34,424 nt of DNA from a virus. Below, piece by piece: positions 12,200 to 19,202 of the stretch. The stretch is taken from IMG/VR virus record IMGVR_UViG_3300020180_000069, positions 1 through 34,424 of that record, one strand, 5' to 3'. The notes beneath the pieces were generated by a model. It did not search any database and was not told where the DNA came from. It was given only the letters and a program-made list of their open reading frames with translations. Within the stretch, counting starts at the first letter, position 1; every line of letters begins with the position of its first letter. The translations under genes were made by a program, and so were the position numbers.

Positions 12200-12480
12200 G
12201 CCATAGTTCCCATGTTTTTTGATTTAAAATTAGAAATTAAACCTGGGTTAAATTCTCCGAGCACGATTTGATGGCAAGGCTCTTCCTCTTTATCAAAAAG
12301 GATGGCAATTATCTTTCCCCTTTCGACATCTAAAGAAATCTGGATTTTGTCTTGAGAGGCTAGATAAAGCCATCCTGTTAGGGTTTTAAGATCCGAAAGA
12401 ATGTGAGTTTTTATCTTGAGCTCAGATTCCAAGACCTTATTTAAAAGCTTACGATTTAGATCAACTTGAAAAGAGCCCAT
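12181..12480 (-). CDS. Hypothetical protein of the isolated minus-strand pair (99 aa)
   Basis: Residues 1-45 are helical and basic, then a beta-rich C-terminal half (WLYLASQDKIQISLDVERGK, IIAILFDKEEEP) ends in MAWMREV. ATG at 12480 is chosen; a TTG at 12504 would add eight residues (107 aa). Neither has a strong ribosome site. It overlaps the membrane protein gene at its end, suggesting joint expression. No domain recognised. Confidence 0.5.
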   Translation of the reverse strand: MGSFQVDLNRKLLNKVLESELKIKTHILSDLKTLTGWLYLASQDKIQISLDVERGKIIAILFDKEEEPCHQIVLGEFNPGLISNFKSKNMGTMAWMREV

Positions 12481-12567
12481 AAGTTTATTTTGAAGCCAAT
12501 CCAATTAAATTGAAAGTACCGGATTTGAGAGGAACGAAAACCTGCCAAAGGTTAATTGAAAATGCCG

Positions 12568-13185
12568 CTGCTTTTAAACCCCTAAAAAACTATAACAAAA
12601 CCCCTTGAAGCCAGGGTCAACACCCTTGGAAAGTAGAATAAATTCTTTCGCCTTCTTCTTTTTTTTACTAATAAATTAAAAGTGTTTCAGTTTTCAAGAT
12701 CTTCAATAAAATCATCACTACTTCACAGCGCACGAGCTCCGAGGTGGCTTTTTTTACCTTTTTTTAGAGAACTTTTAAACAGAGCTTTAACTTTCACTGC
12801 TTTTAAATCCCTAAAAAATTGTTAATCAAACCCCTTAAAGCCCGAGTCAACACCCTTGGAGATTGAAATAAATTCTTTCGCCTTTTTCTATTTTTTATTG
12901 GTAAATTAAATGAGTGTTTTACCTTTGAAGATCTTTACTAAAGTTGTCAAAATTTCACAGCACACGAGCTTCAAAGAGCTTTTTTTTACTTTTTTTTAGA
13001 GAGCTTTAAATAGAGCTTTCACTTTCAACTCCTATTACTAAAGTCCTCGATATTTCCAAGCGCCCCTAGTTCTTTTCTTTTTTTTTATTCTTTTTTTTAG
13101 ATCTTTCAACTCGCATCACTATTTCGCAGCACACGAGCTTCGAGGTGGCTTTTTTTTAGCTTTTCTTTTCTTTAGGAAGGGAACT
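12568..13185. repeat. Diverged 229-bp tandem repeats (two full, one partial) in a gene-free region
   Basis: Unit 1 is 12568-12796, unit 2 starts at 12797 and runs to about 13025, both beginning CTGCTTTTAAA and containing GTCAACACCCTTGGA, ATAAATTCTTTCGCCTT and CACGAGCT. A third, shortened unit (about 13026-13185) keeps only the second half, with CAGCACACGAGCTTCGAGG then GTGGC and T-runs. Each ends in a short hairpin and a tract of seven or more T. No ORF is convincing. Possible roles: clustered terminators, a replication origin with repeated sites, or a repeated regulatory RNA. Confidence 0.75.
12948..12982 (+). terminator. Hairpin plus T-tract inside repeat unit 2
   Basis: AGCTT-CAAA-GAGCT followed immediately by a run of T resembles a short intrinsic terminator for the plus strand. 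The equivalent positions of the other two units (near 12730-12755 and 13130-13160) have weaker stems with the same T-runs. Confidence 0.35.
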
Positions 13186-13194
13186 TTGAGTCTC

Positions 13195-13800
13195 TTTCAA
13201 GCTGGTAGCTTTTCACCCTGGAGGGCGGGAACGGCTGTTTGGGGACAGAAGGGTTCTAGCAAAATATGATTTACTTTAAACTACTTCCTCCGTCTCAAGA
13301 CCGTGTGGGGAAAGACCCACTCTGGTAATAACTAGAACCATCTAACAGTGATCGTCCGCTTGAACCGGAATGTTTCCTTTTGCCAACCCTTGGAAAACAA
13401 AAGTATTATCGGGAGTACTCCCGTCCCAGTCCAATCATCTTCTACTGCTCAGGATGTGGGATGCCAATCAATCTGCTCCGAATATCTCACCCTCTCGGGT
13501 CGGTATCCGTATGTTTGCCGGTGCTGCACAAGGTTTAAAAGGTTTAAAGCTTAGCTTCATCGCTCCCTTGTGTCGGCCCTACCGGATACCCCAACTCGAG
13601 CTCTGCTAAACTTAGTGAAAAAAAAATTAGTAATTCTGGTGCCGATCTGGCAATCTCAGGCCTACTGTTTTTTTACACAAAAGAATGTAACCCTAGGAGC
13701 ATTGGCTTTCGCAAGCTAATTTCCTCGGGTGCCCAGAAATGGCTTAAAACCCGATTAAGGCTATTTAGAGGTGTGCAAACATTTGCACAGTAGCCAACAG
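13195..13800 (+). ncRNA. Candidate large structured non-coding RNA (about 600 nt)
   Basis: No credible gene lies here, yet inverted repeats are dense. Pairings visible by eye: 13252-13259 with 13332-13339 (8 bp) enclosing 13305-13309 with 13316-13320; 13502-13509 with 13583-13590, then 13517-13520 with 13574-13577, then 13526-13533 with 13566-13573, nested as one interrupted 20-bp helix; palindrome 13410-13423; 13489-13492 with 13497-13500; 13640-13643 with 13649-13652; 13691-13698 with 13722-13729 around 13702-13708 with 13713-13719; and 13759-13763 with 13791-13795 enclosing an 8-bp hairpin at 13772-13789. This looks like a large ornate RNA of the kind known from phages (GOLLD, ROOL, HEARO). 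I cannot assign a class; strand is inferred from loop sequences and flanking genes. Confidence 0.6.
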
Positions 13801-13845
13801 AAGGTTTTCATTTTCTATAAATTCGGATCAATTTAAACTTTCTGG

Positions 13846-14262
13846 GTGGGAAATCCGTTTTTTATTACTTTGAGGCTTTTTCCTGTAGCTCCAACCACTA
13901 ATAATTTGTATGTGAGCGTCGGAAAACGACGAGTGCCTTCTAAGCAACTAAAAATCTATAAACAGCTCGTACACACTTGGTATCTTCAAAACCTGAGGGA
14001 AGTAAACGAGGCCGCCCTTTATCTGAAAGGAAAGGGGCCCTTAACGCTCGATCTGATATGGCGTGGACCAAGGCTTAGGTTTTATACAAAAGATGACCGT
14101 GTCAGGCGATTAGATGCCTCTAACCGCATCAAGGCGTGCGAAGATTCTTTATGCCAGCTTTTATCCATCGATGACTCCGTGTTTTTTAGATGCTCTATCG
14201 AAAAAAGAGTTATAGAAGATAGGCATGAAGAATCAATTGACGTTTTAATAACGAAATATTAA
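13846..14262 (+). CDS. rusA: RusA-like Holliday junction resolvase (138 aa)
   Basis: The endonuclease would cut four-way junctions during phage replication and recombination. The N-terminal segment LFPVAPTTNNLY followed by GKRRVPSKQLKIYK fits the RusA fold, and the C-terminal half carries RRLDASNRIKACEDSL (residues 87-102) and SIDDSVFF (107-114). These correspond to the RusA metal-binding Asp motifs DxDN and DD. The first is atypical: ASN replaces the usual D-N spacing, leaving D90 as the clear acidic residue. A GTG at 13846 gives the natural N-terminus; no strong ribosome site is seen. Paired with the annealing protein at 14510, it forms a recombination module. Confidence 0.8.
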   Translation: MGNPFFITLRLFPVAPTTNNLYVSVGKRRVPSKQLKIYKQLVHTWYLQNLREVNEAALYLKGKGPLTLDLIWRGPRLRFYTKDDRVRRLDASNRIKACEDSLCQLLSIDDSVFFRCSIEKRVIEDRHEESIDVLITKY

Positions 14263-14271
14263 GAAACTTTC

Positions 14272-14508
14272 GTGGATTATCGACAGTTAGCGATTCGCTC
14301 CGTTTTGAGCTTGGCAGAGCACGTCAAATTACATAGTCAAAAACTTAGTAATTTGAATGAAATAAATATCCGAATGAATGCGCTACAACAACTTGGAAAC
14401 TACCAAGCCAGAATGGAGCGGGCGCTATTAAAAAACTTGTTAAAGGCTTTAGCCAAAGAAGACGACTATCACATCGAGCGTCTAAGCAATTTTTTAGGAG
14501 CTTTTTAA
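14272..14508 (+). CDS. Hypothetical helical protein (78 aa)
   Basis: This is an all-helical, Leu-rich protein with coiled-coil character (residues 20-60). It starts with GTG nine bases after the RusA stop and ends one base before the erf start, so it sits within the recombination operon. Function unknown; an accessory factor for Erf or RusA is a guess from position. Confidence 0.6.
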   Translation: MDYRQLAIRSVLSLAEHVKLHSQKLSNLNEINIRMNALQQLGNYQARMERALLKNLLKALAKEDDYHIERLSNFLGAF

Positions 14509-14509
14509 A

Positions 14510-15172
14510 ATGTTTATTGATTCAGTAACTTTGTTAAATGAGATAGCGAAGGCTCTAGTAAGCGCTCAAAAAGAAATCTCGGCTGCTGAGAAGGATAAAA
14601 CTAATCCTCACTTCAGAAGCGACTACGCGACCCTTCAAAGCATTTGGGAAGCTTGCAGAGACTCTTTAACTAAAAATAATCTATGCGTGACTCAAACTAT
14701 CTGCTCGCTTGATGGAAAGCCTTTTCTTAACACAAAACTCATCCACATCTCAGGTCAAAGCATTGAGAGCTCTTGCCCGCTTTTAATGGGTCAGCCGACC
14801 ATGCAAGCCTTGGGCTCGGCTCTTACCTACGCAAGACGCTACGCACTAGCGGCAATCGTCGGAGTGGTGATCAAAGAAGACGAATCAGACGATGACGGGC
14901 AAATCGCCAAAAATCAAAGTGAGCGTGCCATTCTACGTCCGGAGCTTCCTCCTAAAACTTTCGCCAAACAAGCACACGTTTTAAAGCTTTCCGGCATTCA
15001 ACAAAAAGAGATTTTTCGATTATCAAACCAGTTGGGCTGGAAGCCTAACGAAGTGGCCGACTTACTAACCCGCCTAGGGCAAAGCCGCTGGGAATCTGTA
15101 CCAGCCGATGAGTTTGATCTTATAATTAAAACTTTAAAAGGCGATGCTTTGGTTGCTAAAAAAAAACCATAG
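14510..15172 (+). CDS. erf: Erf-family single-strand annealing protein (220 aa)
   Basis: It anneals complementary single strands in phage recombination and in genome circularisation. Family hallmarks are NPHFRSDYATLQSIWEACRD at residues 32-51 and QALGSALTYARRYALAAI at 99-116, followed by acidic EDESDDDG at 123-130. The C-terminal region (about 155-215) is a separate helical segment containing QKEIFRLSNQLGWKPNEV, as often found appended to phage annealing proteins. A TAGGAG site lies eight bases upstream of the ATG. Its presence fits replication through concatemers and circular permutation. Confidence 0.92.
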   Translation: MFIDSVTLLNEIAKALVSAQKEISAAEKDKTNPHFRSDYATLQSIWEACRDSLTKNNLCVTQTICSLDGKPFLNTKLIHISGQSIESSCPLLMGQPTMQALGSALTYARRYALAAIVGVVIKEDESDDDGQIAKNQSERAILRPELPPKTFAKQAHVLKLSGIQQKEIFRLSNQLGWKPNEVADLLTRLGQSRWESVPADEFDLIIKTLKGDALVAKKKP

Positions 15173-15208
15173 ATCCATTGAACCTTAACCTAGTATCCTT
15201 GAGGCACG

Positions 15209-15679
15209 ATGAATTTATTACAGAATTCAAAGCGGGATTTGATAACTTTTATCGTCATGATCCTCGCTTGTATCGCCCTATACTTTTACCTGGTGCAGCG
15301 AGAAAAACTTGATACGGAGGTTATGCTAGAACTAACCTCTTTGAAGGCTAACGTTTACAAACTAGAGAGCGAAATCAAAAAGGGAAACAAAATGGAAGTA
15401 TCAAAGGAATCGAAAAATTGGATAGATGGCTTCGTATCAGCCTGTAGACGAGCCAAAGATATTTTAACCACTCAAACCCCTAGCCTTTACGAGCGAGAAG
15501 GCCGACAAGTTCTCGATGACGCTTGGTCTCAAATCGACAAGCTAGAAAAAACAGCCTTTCAGGAAATGCCTACCGTTATCTCAAATGTCTTGGAATCGGC
15601 ACCGGAAGATCAGCTTCCTTCGCAAGCTCCTGAATATAATAAGACGCCGAGTTTAGATACTGAGCAACAGAAAAACTAA
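15209..15679 (+). CDS. Membrane-anchored coiled-coil protein (156 aa)
   Basis: Residues 11-28 form a membrane segment (LITFIVMILACIALYFYL), followed by a coiled-coil region (30-60) and a soluble helical part (65-130) with a Pro/Gln-rich acidic tail. GAGG lies five bases before the ATG. Topology is N-in, C-out, as for i-spanins, but it belongs to the rightward cluster. The last 104 bases are antisense to the 3-prime end of the minus-strand gene 15576-15824. A host-membrane or exclusion role is possible; not assigned. Confidence 0.6.
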   Translation: MNLLQNSKRDLITFIVMILACIALYFYLVQREKLDTEVMLELTSLKANVYKLESEIKKGNKMEVSKESKNWIDGFVSACRRAKDILTTQTPSLYEREGRQVLDDAWSQIDKLEKTAFQEMPTVISNVLESAPEDQLPSQAPEYNKTPSLDTEQQKN

Positions 15680-15824
15680 GCTTTACCATCTGTTGATGTA
15701 AAAAAAGAATCTTCGCATCCGATAATCTCTTCTTAAATCGAATCGGTTTTTTATCAGGCCCTCGATAGTTTCTCTCGTAGAAATCTTTTACTTCTTCCCA
15801 TTTATCATCAATATCATCGCTCAT
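15576..15824 (-). CDS. Hypothetical protein at end of lysis cluster (82 aa)
   Basis: This is the last gene of the leftward transcript. The ATG overlaps the stop of the lipoprotein gene as ATGA with GGCGGTGG upstream, so its start is credible. Residues 1-35 are charged (DDKWEEVKDFYERN) and the remainder is mixed helix. The final 104 bases run antisense through the 3-prime end of the plus-strand membrane protein gene. Both frames look protein-like there, which is unusual. No family recognised. Confidence 0.5.
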   Translation of the reverse strand: MSDDIDDKWEEVKDFYERNYRGPDKKPIRFKKRLSDAKILFLHQQMVKLSFSVAQYLNSASYYIQELAKEADLPVPIPRHLR

Positions 15825-16084
15825 TTGCCACCGCCTTTTCTTTTACAGTAACGAAAATAATCAAGGGCATCTTGATAAGGTATGGCTATATATTTATCAA
15901 TTTCGTAGGAGCTTCTTTCGATAGAATGGCCGTCTTTTTGAACGCACTCCGCTTTAAATTCCTCGCCTGGTACAGAGTGAAGCACGCAGACTTCTACCAC
16001 CGGCGCATCCTCGCACCCAGAGAGGCTAAGACTTAGCAATAAGATCTTGAATGGCTTTGGCAGATTCCACTTTATCTTTGGCAC
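15821..16084 (-). CDS. Small lipoprotein, o-spanin-like candidate (87 aa)
   Basis: A basic start, a hydrophobic stretch ILLLSLSL and a lipobox LSGC (Cys24) mark a signal-peptidase II lipoprotein, probably anchored in the outer or inner membrane of a Gram-negative host. The GTG start at 16084 has GGAG six bases upstream and lies inside the preceding gene (59-base overlap). Location within the lysis cassette suggests an Rz1-type outer-membrane spanin, but the mature part is not Pro-rich like classical Rz1, so the call is tentative. Confidence 0.6.
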   Translation of the reverse strand: MPKIKWNLPKPFKILLLSLSLSGCEDAPVVEVCVLHSVPGEEFKAECVQKDGHSIERSSYEIDKYIAIPYQDALDYFRYCKRKGGGK

Positions 16085-16232
16085 TCATAGCTCCATTCAT
16101 TTTTCGTTCAATCTCCATAGACTTATCAAACCAATGATTCTCTTCCGCCTTCTTCATCATTTTTATGAGCGATTCTATCTGATTAATCAGACGAGGAATC
16201 GCGAGGAATGCTTGTAGAAGTTGGGAGATCAT
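16026..16232 (-). CDS. Hypothetical protein overlapping the lipoprotein gene (68 aa)
   Basis: The N-terminal 25 residues are amphipathic to weakly hydrophobic (MISQLLQAFLAIPRL) and the rest is a charged helix with coiled-coil tendency (KMMKKAEENHWFDKSMEIER). It begins two bases after the holin-like gene stop. Nesting of a lipoprotein start in its 3-prime end resembles an Rz/Rz1 arrangement, although a convincing membrane anchor is lacking. Confidence 0.5.
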   Translation of the reverse strand: MISQLLQAFLAIPRLINQIESLIKMMKKAEENHWFDKSMEIERKMNGAMSAKDKVESAKAIQDLIAKS

Positions 16233-16234
16233 TT

Positions 16235-16507
16235 TTACTTAGGCTGTCCTTCCGAAGCTTTGGCTTGTCCCTCTTTGGAAACATGCTTCGTATTGGCTGA
16301 CAAGAAATCAACAACCACGGAAGCATAATGAAGAATAGATGTAAGTACGCTGTAAACTTGGTTGTCAATTTTTGTCTCCGTCTTATCTTTAAAGGAAGCA
16401 ATAATGAGGCTTAAGCCTGCCATGCTACCGTTTACAATCCCAATAATAACGAGAATCTGAGCCACCGCTCCAGACTCACCCGACACTAGACCTTTTAAAA
16501 ATTCCAT
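16235..16507 (-). CDS. Holin-like protein with two hydrophobic segments (90 aa)
   Basis: Two hydrophobic stretches, residues 14-38 (AVAQILVIIGIVNGSMAGLS) and about 52-70 (YSVLTSILHYASVVVDFL), are separated by a charged loop (KDKTETKIDN), and the tail is Lys/Ser/Gln-rich. Size, topology and location next to an M15 endolysin fit a class II-like holin that opens the inner membrane at the end of infection. A strong GGGGGAG site precedes the ATG. The second segment is only moderately hydrophobic. Confidence 0.6.
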   Translation of the reverse strand: MEFLKGLVSGESGAVAQILVIIGIVNGSMAGLSLIIASFKDKTETKIDNQVYSVLTSILHYASVVVDFLSANTKHVSKEGQAKASEGQPK

Positions 16508-16559
16508 AATCTCCCCCTATTTTTATTGTTTGGTATCTTAAGAATTTTTACAAGATAAC

Positions 16560-17015
16560 TTAGGGGTTAAAGAAACGTTTTCCACTTACTGTGGGCATCG
16601 TTTGTAAATGCGCCCATCCACCATTCAAACCACCCGTTGCGTCAAAATCTTCCATATATAAATCAAGTCTCTCAAAATGATGAAGATTATCGAGAGCCCA
16701 TCTCTTAAACATAAATCGTGGATCGTAAAGGTCTGCGGCGCTACCAGAAAGATGCATCGACTTCATGGGAGGCGTAAGCATAGGTTTACCCTCCTTTAGC
16801 CTCTTATCGTTAATCACTTTATAGGTAGCAAAATGGTCCTCTAGAGTCCTATAGCCACTATTCCTTCTACTGGTCCAATTGTTGATAATGAGAGGAAATT
16901 TAAAATGGGATCGAATGGAATTAACGGCGTAGTGAAGGTGCTGAAGGTTTAATTTGTGGTCTGGATCTAATCCATCCCAGAGATCAATTCTTACTATTTC
17001 AAAGATACTAATCAT
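16560..17015 (-). CDS. Endolysin, M15-family peptidase (151 aa)
   Basis: This zinc peptidase would cut peptide bonds in peptidoglycan for host lysis. The M15 motif is seen as SMHLSGSAADL (H88, D95) and GGWAHLQ (H136), with NSGYRTLEDH at 52-61 as the substrate-side YR motif. No signal peptide is present, so it needs the holin for export. Length is typical for a single-domain M15 endolysin. GAGGGAG upstream supports the ATG. The bond cleaved (D-Ala-D-Ala or L-Ala-D-Glu) cannot be decided from sequence alone. Confidence 0.82.
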   Translation of the reverse strand: MISIFEIVRIDLWDGLDPDHKLNLQHLHYAVNSIRSHFKFPLIINNWTSRRNSGYRTLEDHFATYKVINDKRLKEGKPMLTPPMKSMHLSGSAADLYDPRFMFKRWALDNLHHFERLDLYMEDFDATGGLNGGWAHLQTMPTVSGKRFFNP

Positions 17016-17035
17016 CGTTCTTCTCCCTCACCTTT

Positions 17036-17344
17036 CTAGTCAGAACTAAGGAGCTTTTTAAGCGCTCTTGAAATCTTCGGCGGCGGCTGTGAGCCCGCCG
17101 CAACGATGCGCGAATCAAACTTTTCCTCAGTGAGATCCCCCACTGTTTGATCCAAGATCCCAATTCTTCTATGCGCGAGTACAGATTCAGTTTTTTCACG
17201 AGCCACCATCTTTCCCACTTCTTCAATGATTCTTTTTTCCTGTTGAAGGAGCTCTCTATTAAACCTGTAAATAGAATGAGAGACCCAGCCTAATAAGCCC
17301 AAAAGGATAGAATAACCCACTCCGTTAACCAATTCGCTAATCAT
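17036..17344 (-). CDS. Membrane-anchored coiled-coil protein, holin or i-spanin candidate (102 aa)
   Basis: Residues 5-25 form one membrane segment (VNGVGYSILLGLLGWVSHSI). A charged coiled coil follows (RELLQQEKRIIEEVGKMVAREK) and the C-terminus is basic with QPPPKISRALKK. ATG at 17344 is chosen because AAAGGGTGG lies about six bases upstream; a GTG three codons earlier is possible. Single-pass N-anchored topology with a coiled coil is typical of i-spanins, and it lies beside the endolysin. Confidence 0.55.
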   Translation of the reverse strand: MISELVNGVGYSILLGLLGWVSHSIYRFNRELLQQEKRIIEEVGKMVAREKTESVLAHRRIGILDQTVGDLTEEKFDSRIVAAGSQPPPKISRALKKLLSSD

Positions 17345-17894
17345 GATAGCCACCCTTTAAATTAGGCTCTTTTAAAAGAATCTCAAAAAGTTTTTGTGGC
17401 CACATAAGCTCAGATTCATCAAATTCAGATAAGAAATCAATGCCAAGAACTTCTCTAAATCCAGTTTTTATGCCTTCTATAAGCTCGAAACAAAGGAGCG
17501 ATTCCTTCTCATCTAACTCGTTAAACTTTGGTAAAGGCTTTCCGAGAATCTTTTTCTTAAAGAAAGCCCATGCTAAATAAAAAAAAGCTCCGATGTCATA
17601 GTTTTTGTTATTGTAAGTTTCTGTGAGTTTAGTGGCGAAGCCCTGCTCCTCATTTTCGGAGAGCTCCATTCTTGGCTCTAATGTCCCAACGATATCTAAC
17701 CCTGGTGTTCTTATATAAGTTTCATAAAGTGAAAAGTGAACACCACTCGAAAGAGTGGAATGAAAAAATAAACCATTTTTGAAAAGTATTCCACAATGAG
17801 AAATCTCATCGGCTTTTCCAAACTTTTCATGGGACCCCCACCTTATCAGCCAAGAGCCTAATTCCAGATTATTTCTTACAAAAACCAGTTTCAT
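17337..17894 (-). CDS. Permuted NlpC/P60-type (YiiX-like) cysteine hydrolase (185 aa)
   Basis: The motif order His first, Cys last fits the permuted papain-like NlpC/P60 enzymes: ISHCGILFKNG (H33), then NYDIGAFF at about 98-105 and SLLCFELIEG (C135). Such proteins hydrolyse or exchange amide or ester bonds, in cell-wall peptides or lipids. They occur in many podoviruses near the tail-fibre and lysis genes and may act in the virion or at lysis. It starts inside the stop of the 231-aa gene (TAATG). There is no signal peptide. Substrate is unknown. Confidence 0.72.
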   Translation of the reverse strand: MKLVFVRNNLELGSWLIRWGSHEKFGKADEISHCGILFKNGLFFHSTLSSGVHFSLYETYIRTPGLDIVGTLEPRMELSENEEQGFATKLTETYNNKNYDIGAFFYLAWAFFKKKILGKPLPKFNELDEKESLLCFELIEGIKTGFREVLGIDFLSEFDESELMWPQKLFEILLKEPNLKGGYHD

Positions 17895-18589
17895 TAATAG
17901 GCTGTATCGATGCGAAGGCTGGCCTTGTGCTGATCCCCCGCTGAATGTTTAAAAACAAATCTCAATTTCGAACTATGAGTGCTGGCGCTATAGGTCATCT
18001 GTTTAGGTACTCTCCCATCGATAACAAAAGCTAACCCTGACCCCATATTCTTTAAATTGGCAGAGGTGGCAAAAGCTATTGAACCACCATAAGCTTCTGA
18101 AACATCCGGAACACCAATGGTCCAAACATAAATATCGTCTGATGGCACTGAGTTTTGATAAAAAGCCCCGCCTATAATTTCATAATTTATGCTGGGAGGC
18201 TCCCAATCAACCACCGTTTTTACGGCATTTAATTCATCAAGCGCGCTTGTGATCTCCACATCACTGGCATCATAGATTTTGTAAGTGCACCATTCCATAT
18301 CATCGCCATTTAACTTCTTATGATAAAGCCCACCTATCTTGGATAAAATTAAATCTATAAAATGAAATCTTACCGAGACGCTAGTTTTAAACATCTTTAA
18401 TCGAGACATAGGCGCGCCGTCACTATCGGATAAAGGAACGCTAAGAATGGTATCGATTATACTGGTCGCGCTAGAGGTGATTGAATGTGAAGTATTAACT
18501 GGGCAAGTCGTGGGCTCAGTCTCTGCCCAAATTGTTTCATAAACCGAATCCGTTTCACAGTAAACACGATATTTAAACAAATCCGCCAT
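17894..18589 (-). CDS. Putative tail-fibre or virion surface protein (231 aa)
   Basis: The N-terminal module (LFKYRVYCETDSVYETIWA then PTTCPVNTSHSI) is one I recognise from many environmental phage tail-fibre region proteins, where a Cys-Pro-x-N-x-S/G-H-x-I segment recurs. The C-terminal part is beta-rich with Ser, Thr and Gly. It is coupled to neighbours at both ends by TAATG overlaps. Probably a receptor-binding or fibre-adaptor component; no enzymatic motif seen. Confidence 0.6.
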   Translation of the reverse strand: MADLFKYRVYCETDSVYETIWAETEPTTCPVNTSHSITSSATSIIDTILSVPLSDSDGAPMSRLKMFKTSVSVRFHFIDLILSKIGGLYHKKLNGDDMEWCTYKIYDASDVEITSALDELNAVKTVVDWEPPSINYEIIGGAFYQNSVPSDDIYVWTIGVPDVSEAYGGSIAFATSANLKNMGSGLAFVIDGRVPKQMTYSASTHSSKLRFVFKHSAGDQHKASLRIDTAY

Positions 18590-19146
18590 TAATCCCAGCC
18601 TAACTGAATTGCATGTAATAATATTTTTTTAGTTCCGCTACCTACTGTTCTTTTAAATTGAATCTCAAAAATAGCCTCCGAGGAAGGGACATTTGAAATA
18701 GAGGGTGCAGTTAATATAGAGCTGGTTGTGGAAGTAACCGTAATAATCCCAATTTGTAAATTATTAGTCACATCATAAAGGCGAACCTCGCCCTCTGTAG
18801 AAGAATTGCTCATTAAGGAGATAATCCTAAGCTTAGTAAAAGCCACACCAAAGGCAGAGGTTCCCAGATAAATAAATTTACCGGCTGTTGTAAAAGTGGT
18901 AGCAGAAGTTTCGGAGTTATAAACAGAAGAATTCATCTGAACGATGTTTTTAAAAGGAATGGACGAGGTAAAGCGAGCATCTTTGAATTGAAGATAATCA
19001 CCTGCGCTTAAATCCAATAAACTATTGTCCGACCCTTCAAAAGAAACACCCTTGAGATCAGCATAATCGGTCTGACTGAATTCTCTTGGAATTGGGACGT
19101 CTTCGTCATCATCATTTATTTTTAAAGGCTTTACTTTGCTTGCCAT
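18589..19146 (-). CDS. Putative virion surface / fibre protein (185 aa)
   Basis: A short charged N-terminus (KPLKINDDDEDVPIPR) is followed by a beta-rich, Ser/Thr-rich domain (about 40-185) typical of trimeric fibre or jelly-roll surface proteins. It lies immediately after a strong terminator and heads a coupled group with the 231-aa and hydrolase genes. No specific family recognised. Confidence 0.55.
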   Translation of the reverse strand: MASKVKPLKINDDDEDVPIPREFSQTDYADLKGVSFEGSDNSLLDLSAGDYLQFKDARFTSSIPFKNIVQMNSSVYNSETSATTFTTAGKFIYLGTSAFGVAFTKLRIISLMSNSSTEGEVRLYDVTNNLQIGIITVTSTTSSILTAPSISNVPSSEAIFEIQFKRTVGSGTKKILLHAIQLGWD

Positions 19147-19176
19147 AAAAAAGCGGAGGAGCCCTAGAGCTCCTCC
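19147..19176 (-). terminator. Strong intrinsic terminator
   Basis: On the minus strand GGAGGAGC (19176-19169) pairs with GCTCCTCC (19162-19155), loop of six, then GC and a run of six T. This is the clearest terminator in the window and separates the fibre gene at 19203-20024 from the downstream surface-protein/lysis group. Read-through or a further promoter must serve the lysis genes. Confidence 0.8.
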
Positions 19177-19202
19177 TTAGTCCCTCTTAGTCCCTATTTT
19201 AA

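Noticed and set aside
13348-13609. Two overlapping plus-strand ORFs of 68 and 79 codons
   Set aside because: No ribosome sites, unusual composition, and they lie across the strongest inverted repeats of the candidate RNA.
13195-13800. tRNA, tmRNA or group I intron
   Set aside because: No tRNA T-loop or acceptor pairing, no tag-peptide reading frame typical of tmRNA, and no interrupted gene or recognisable intron core around this region.
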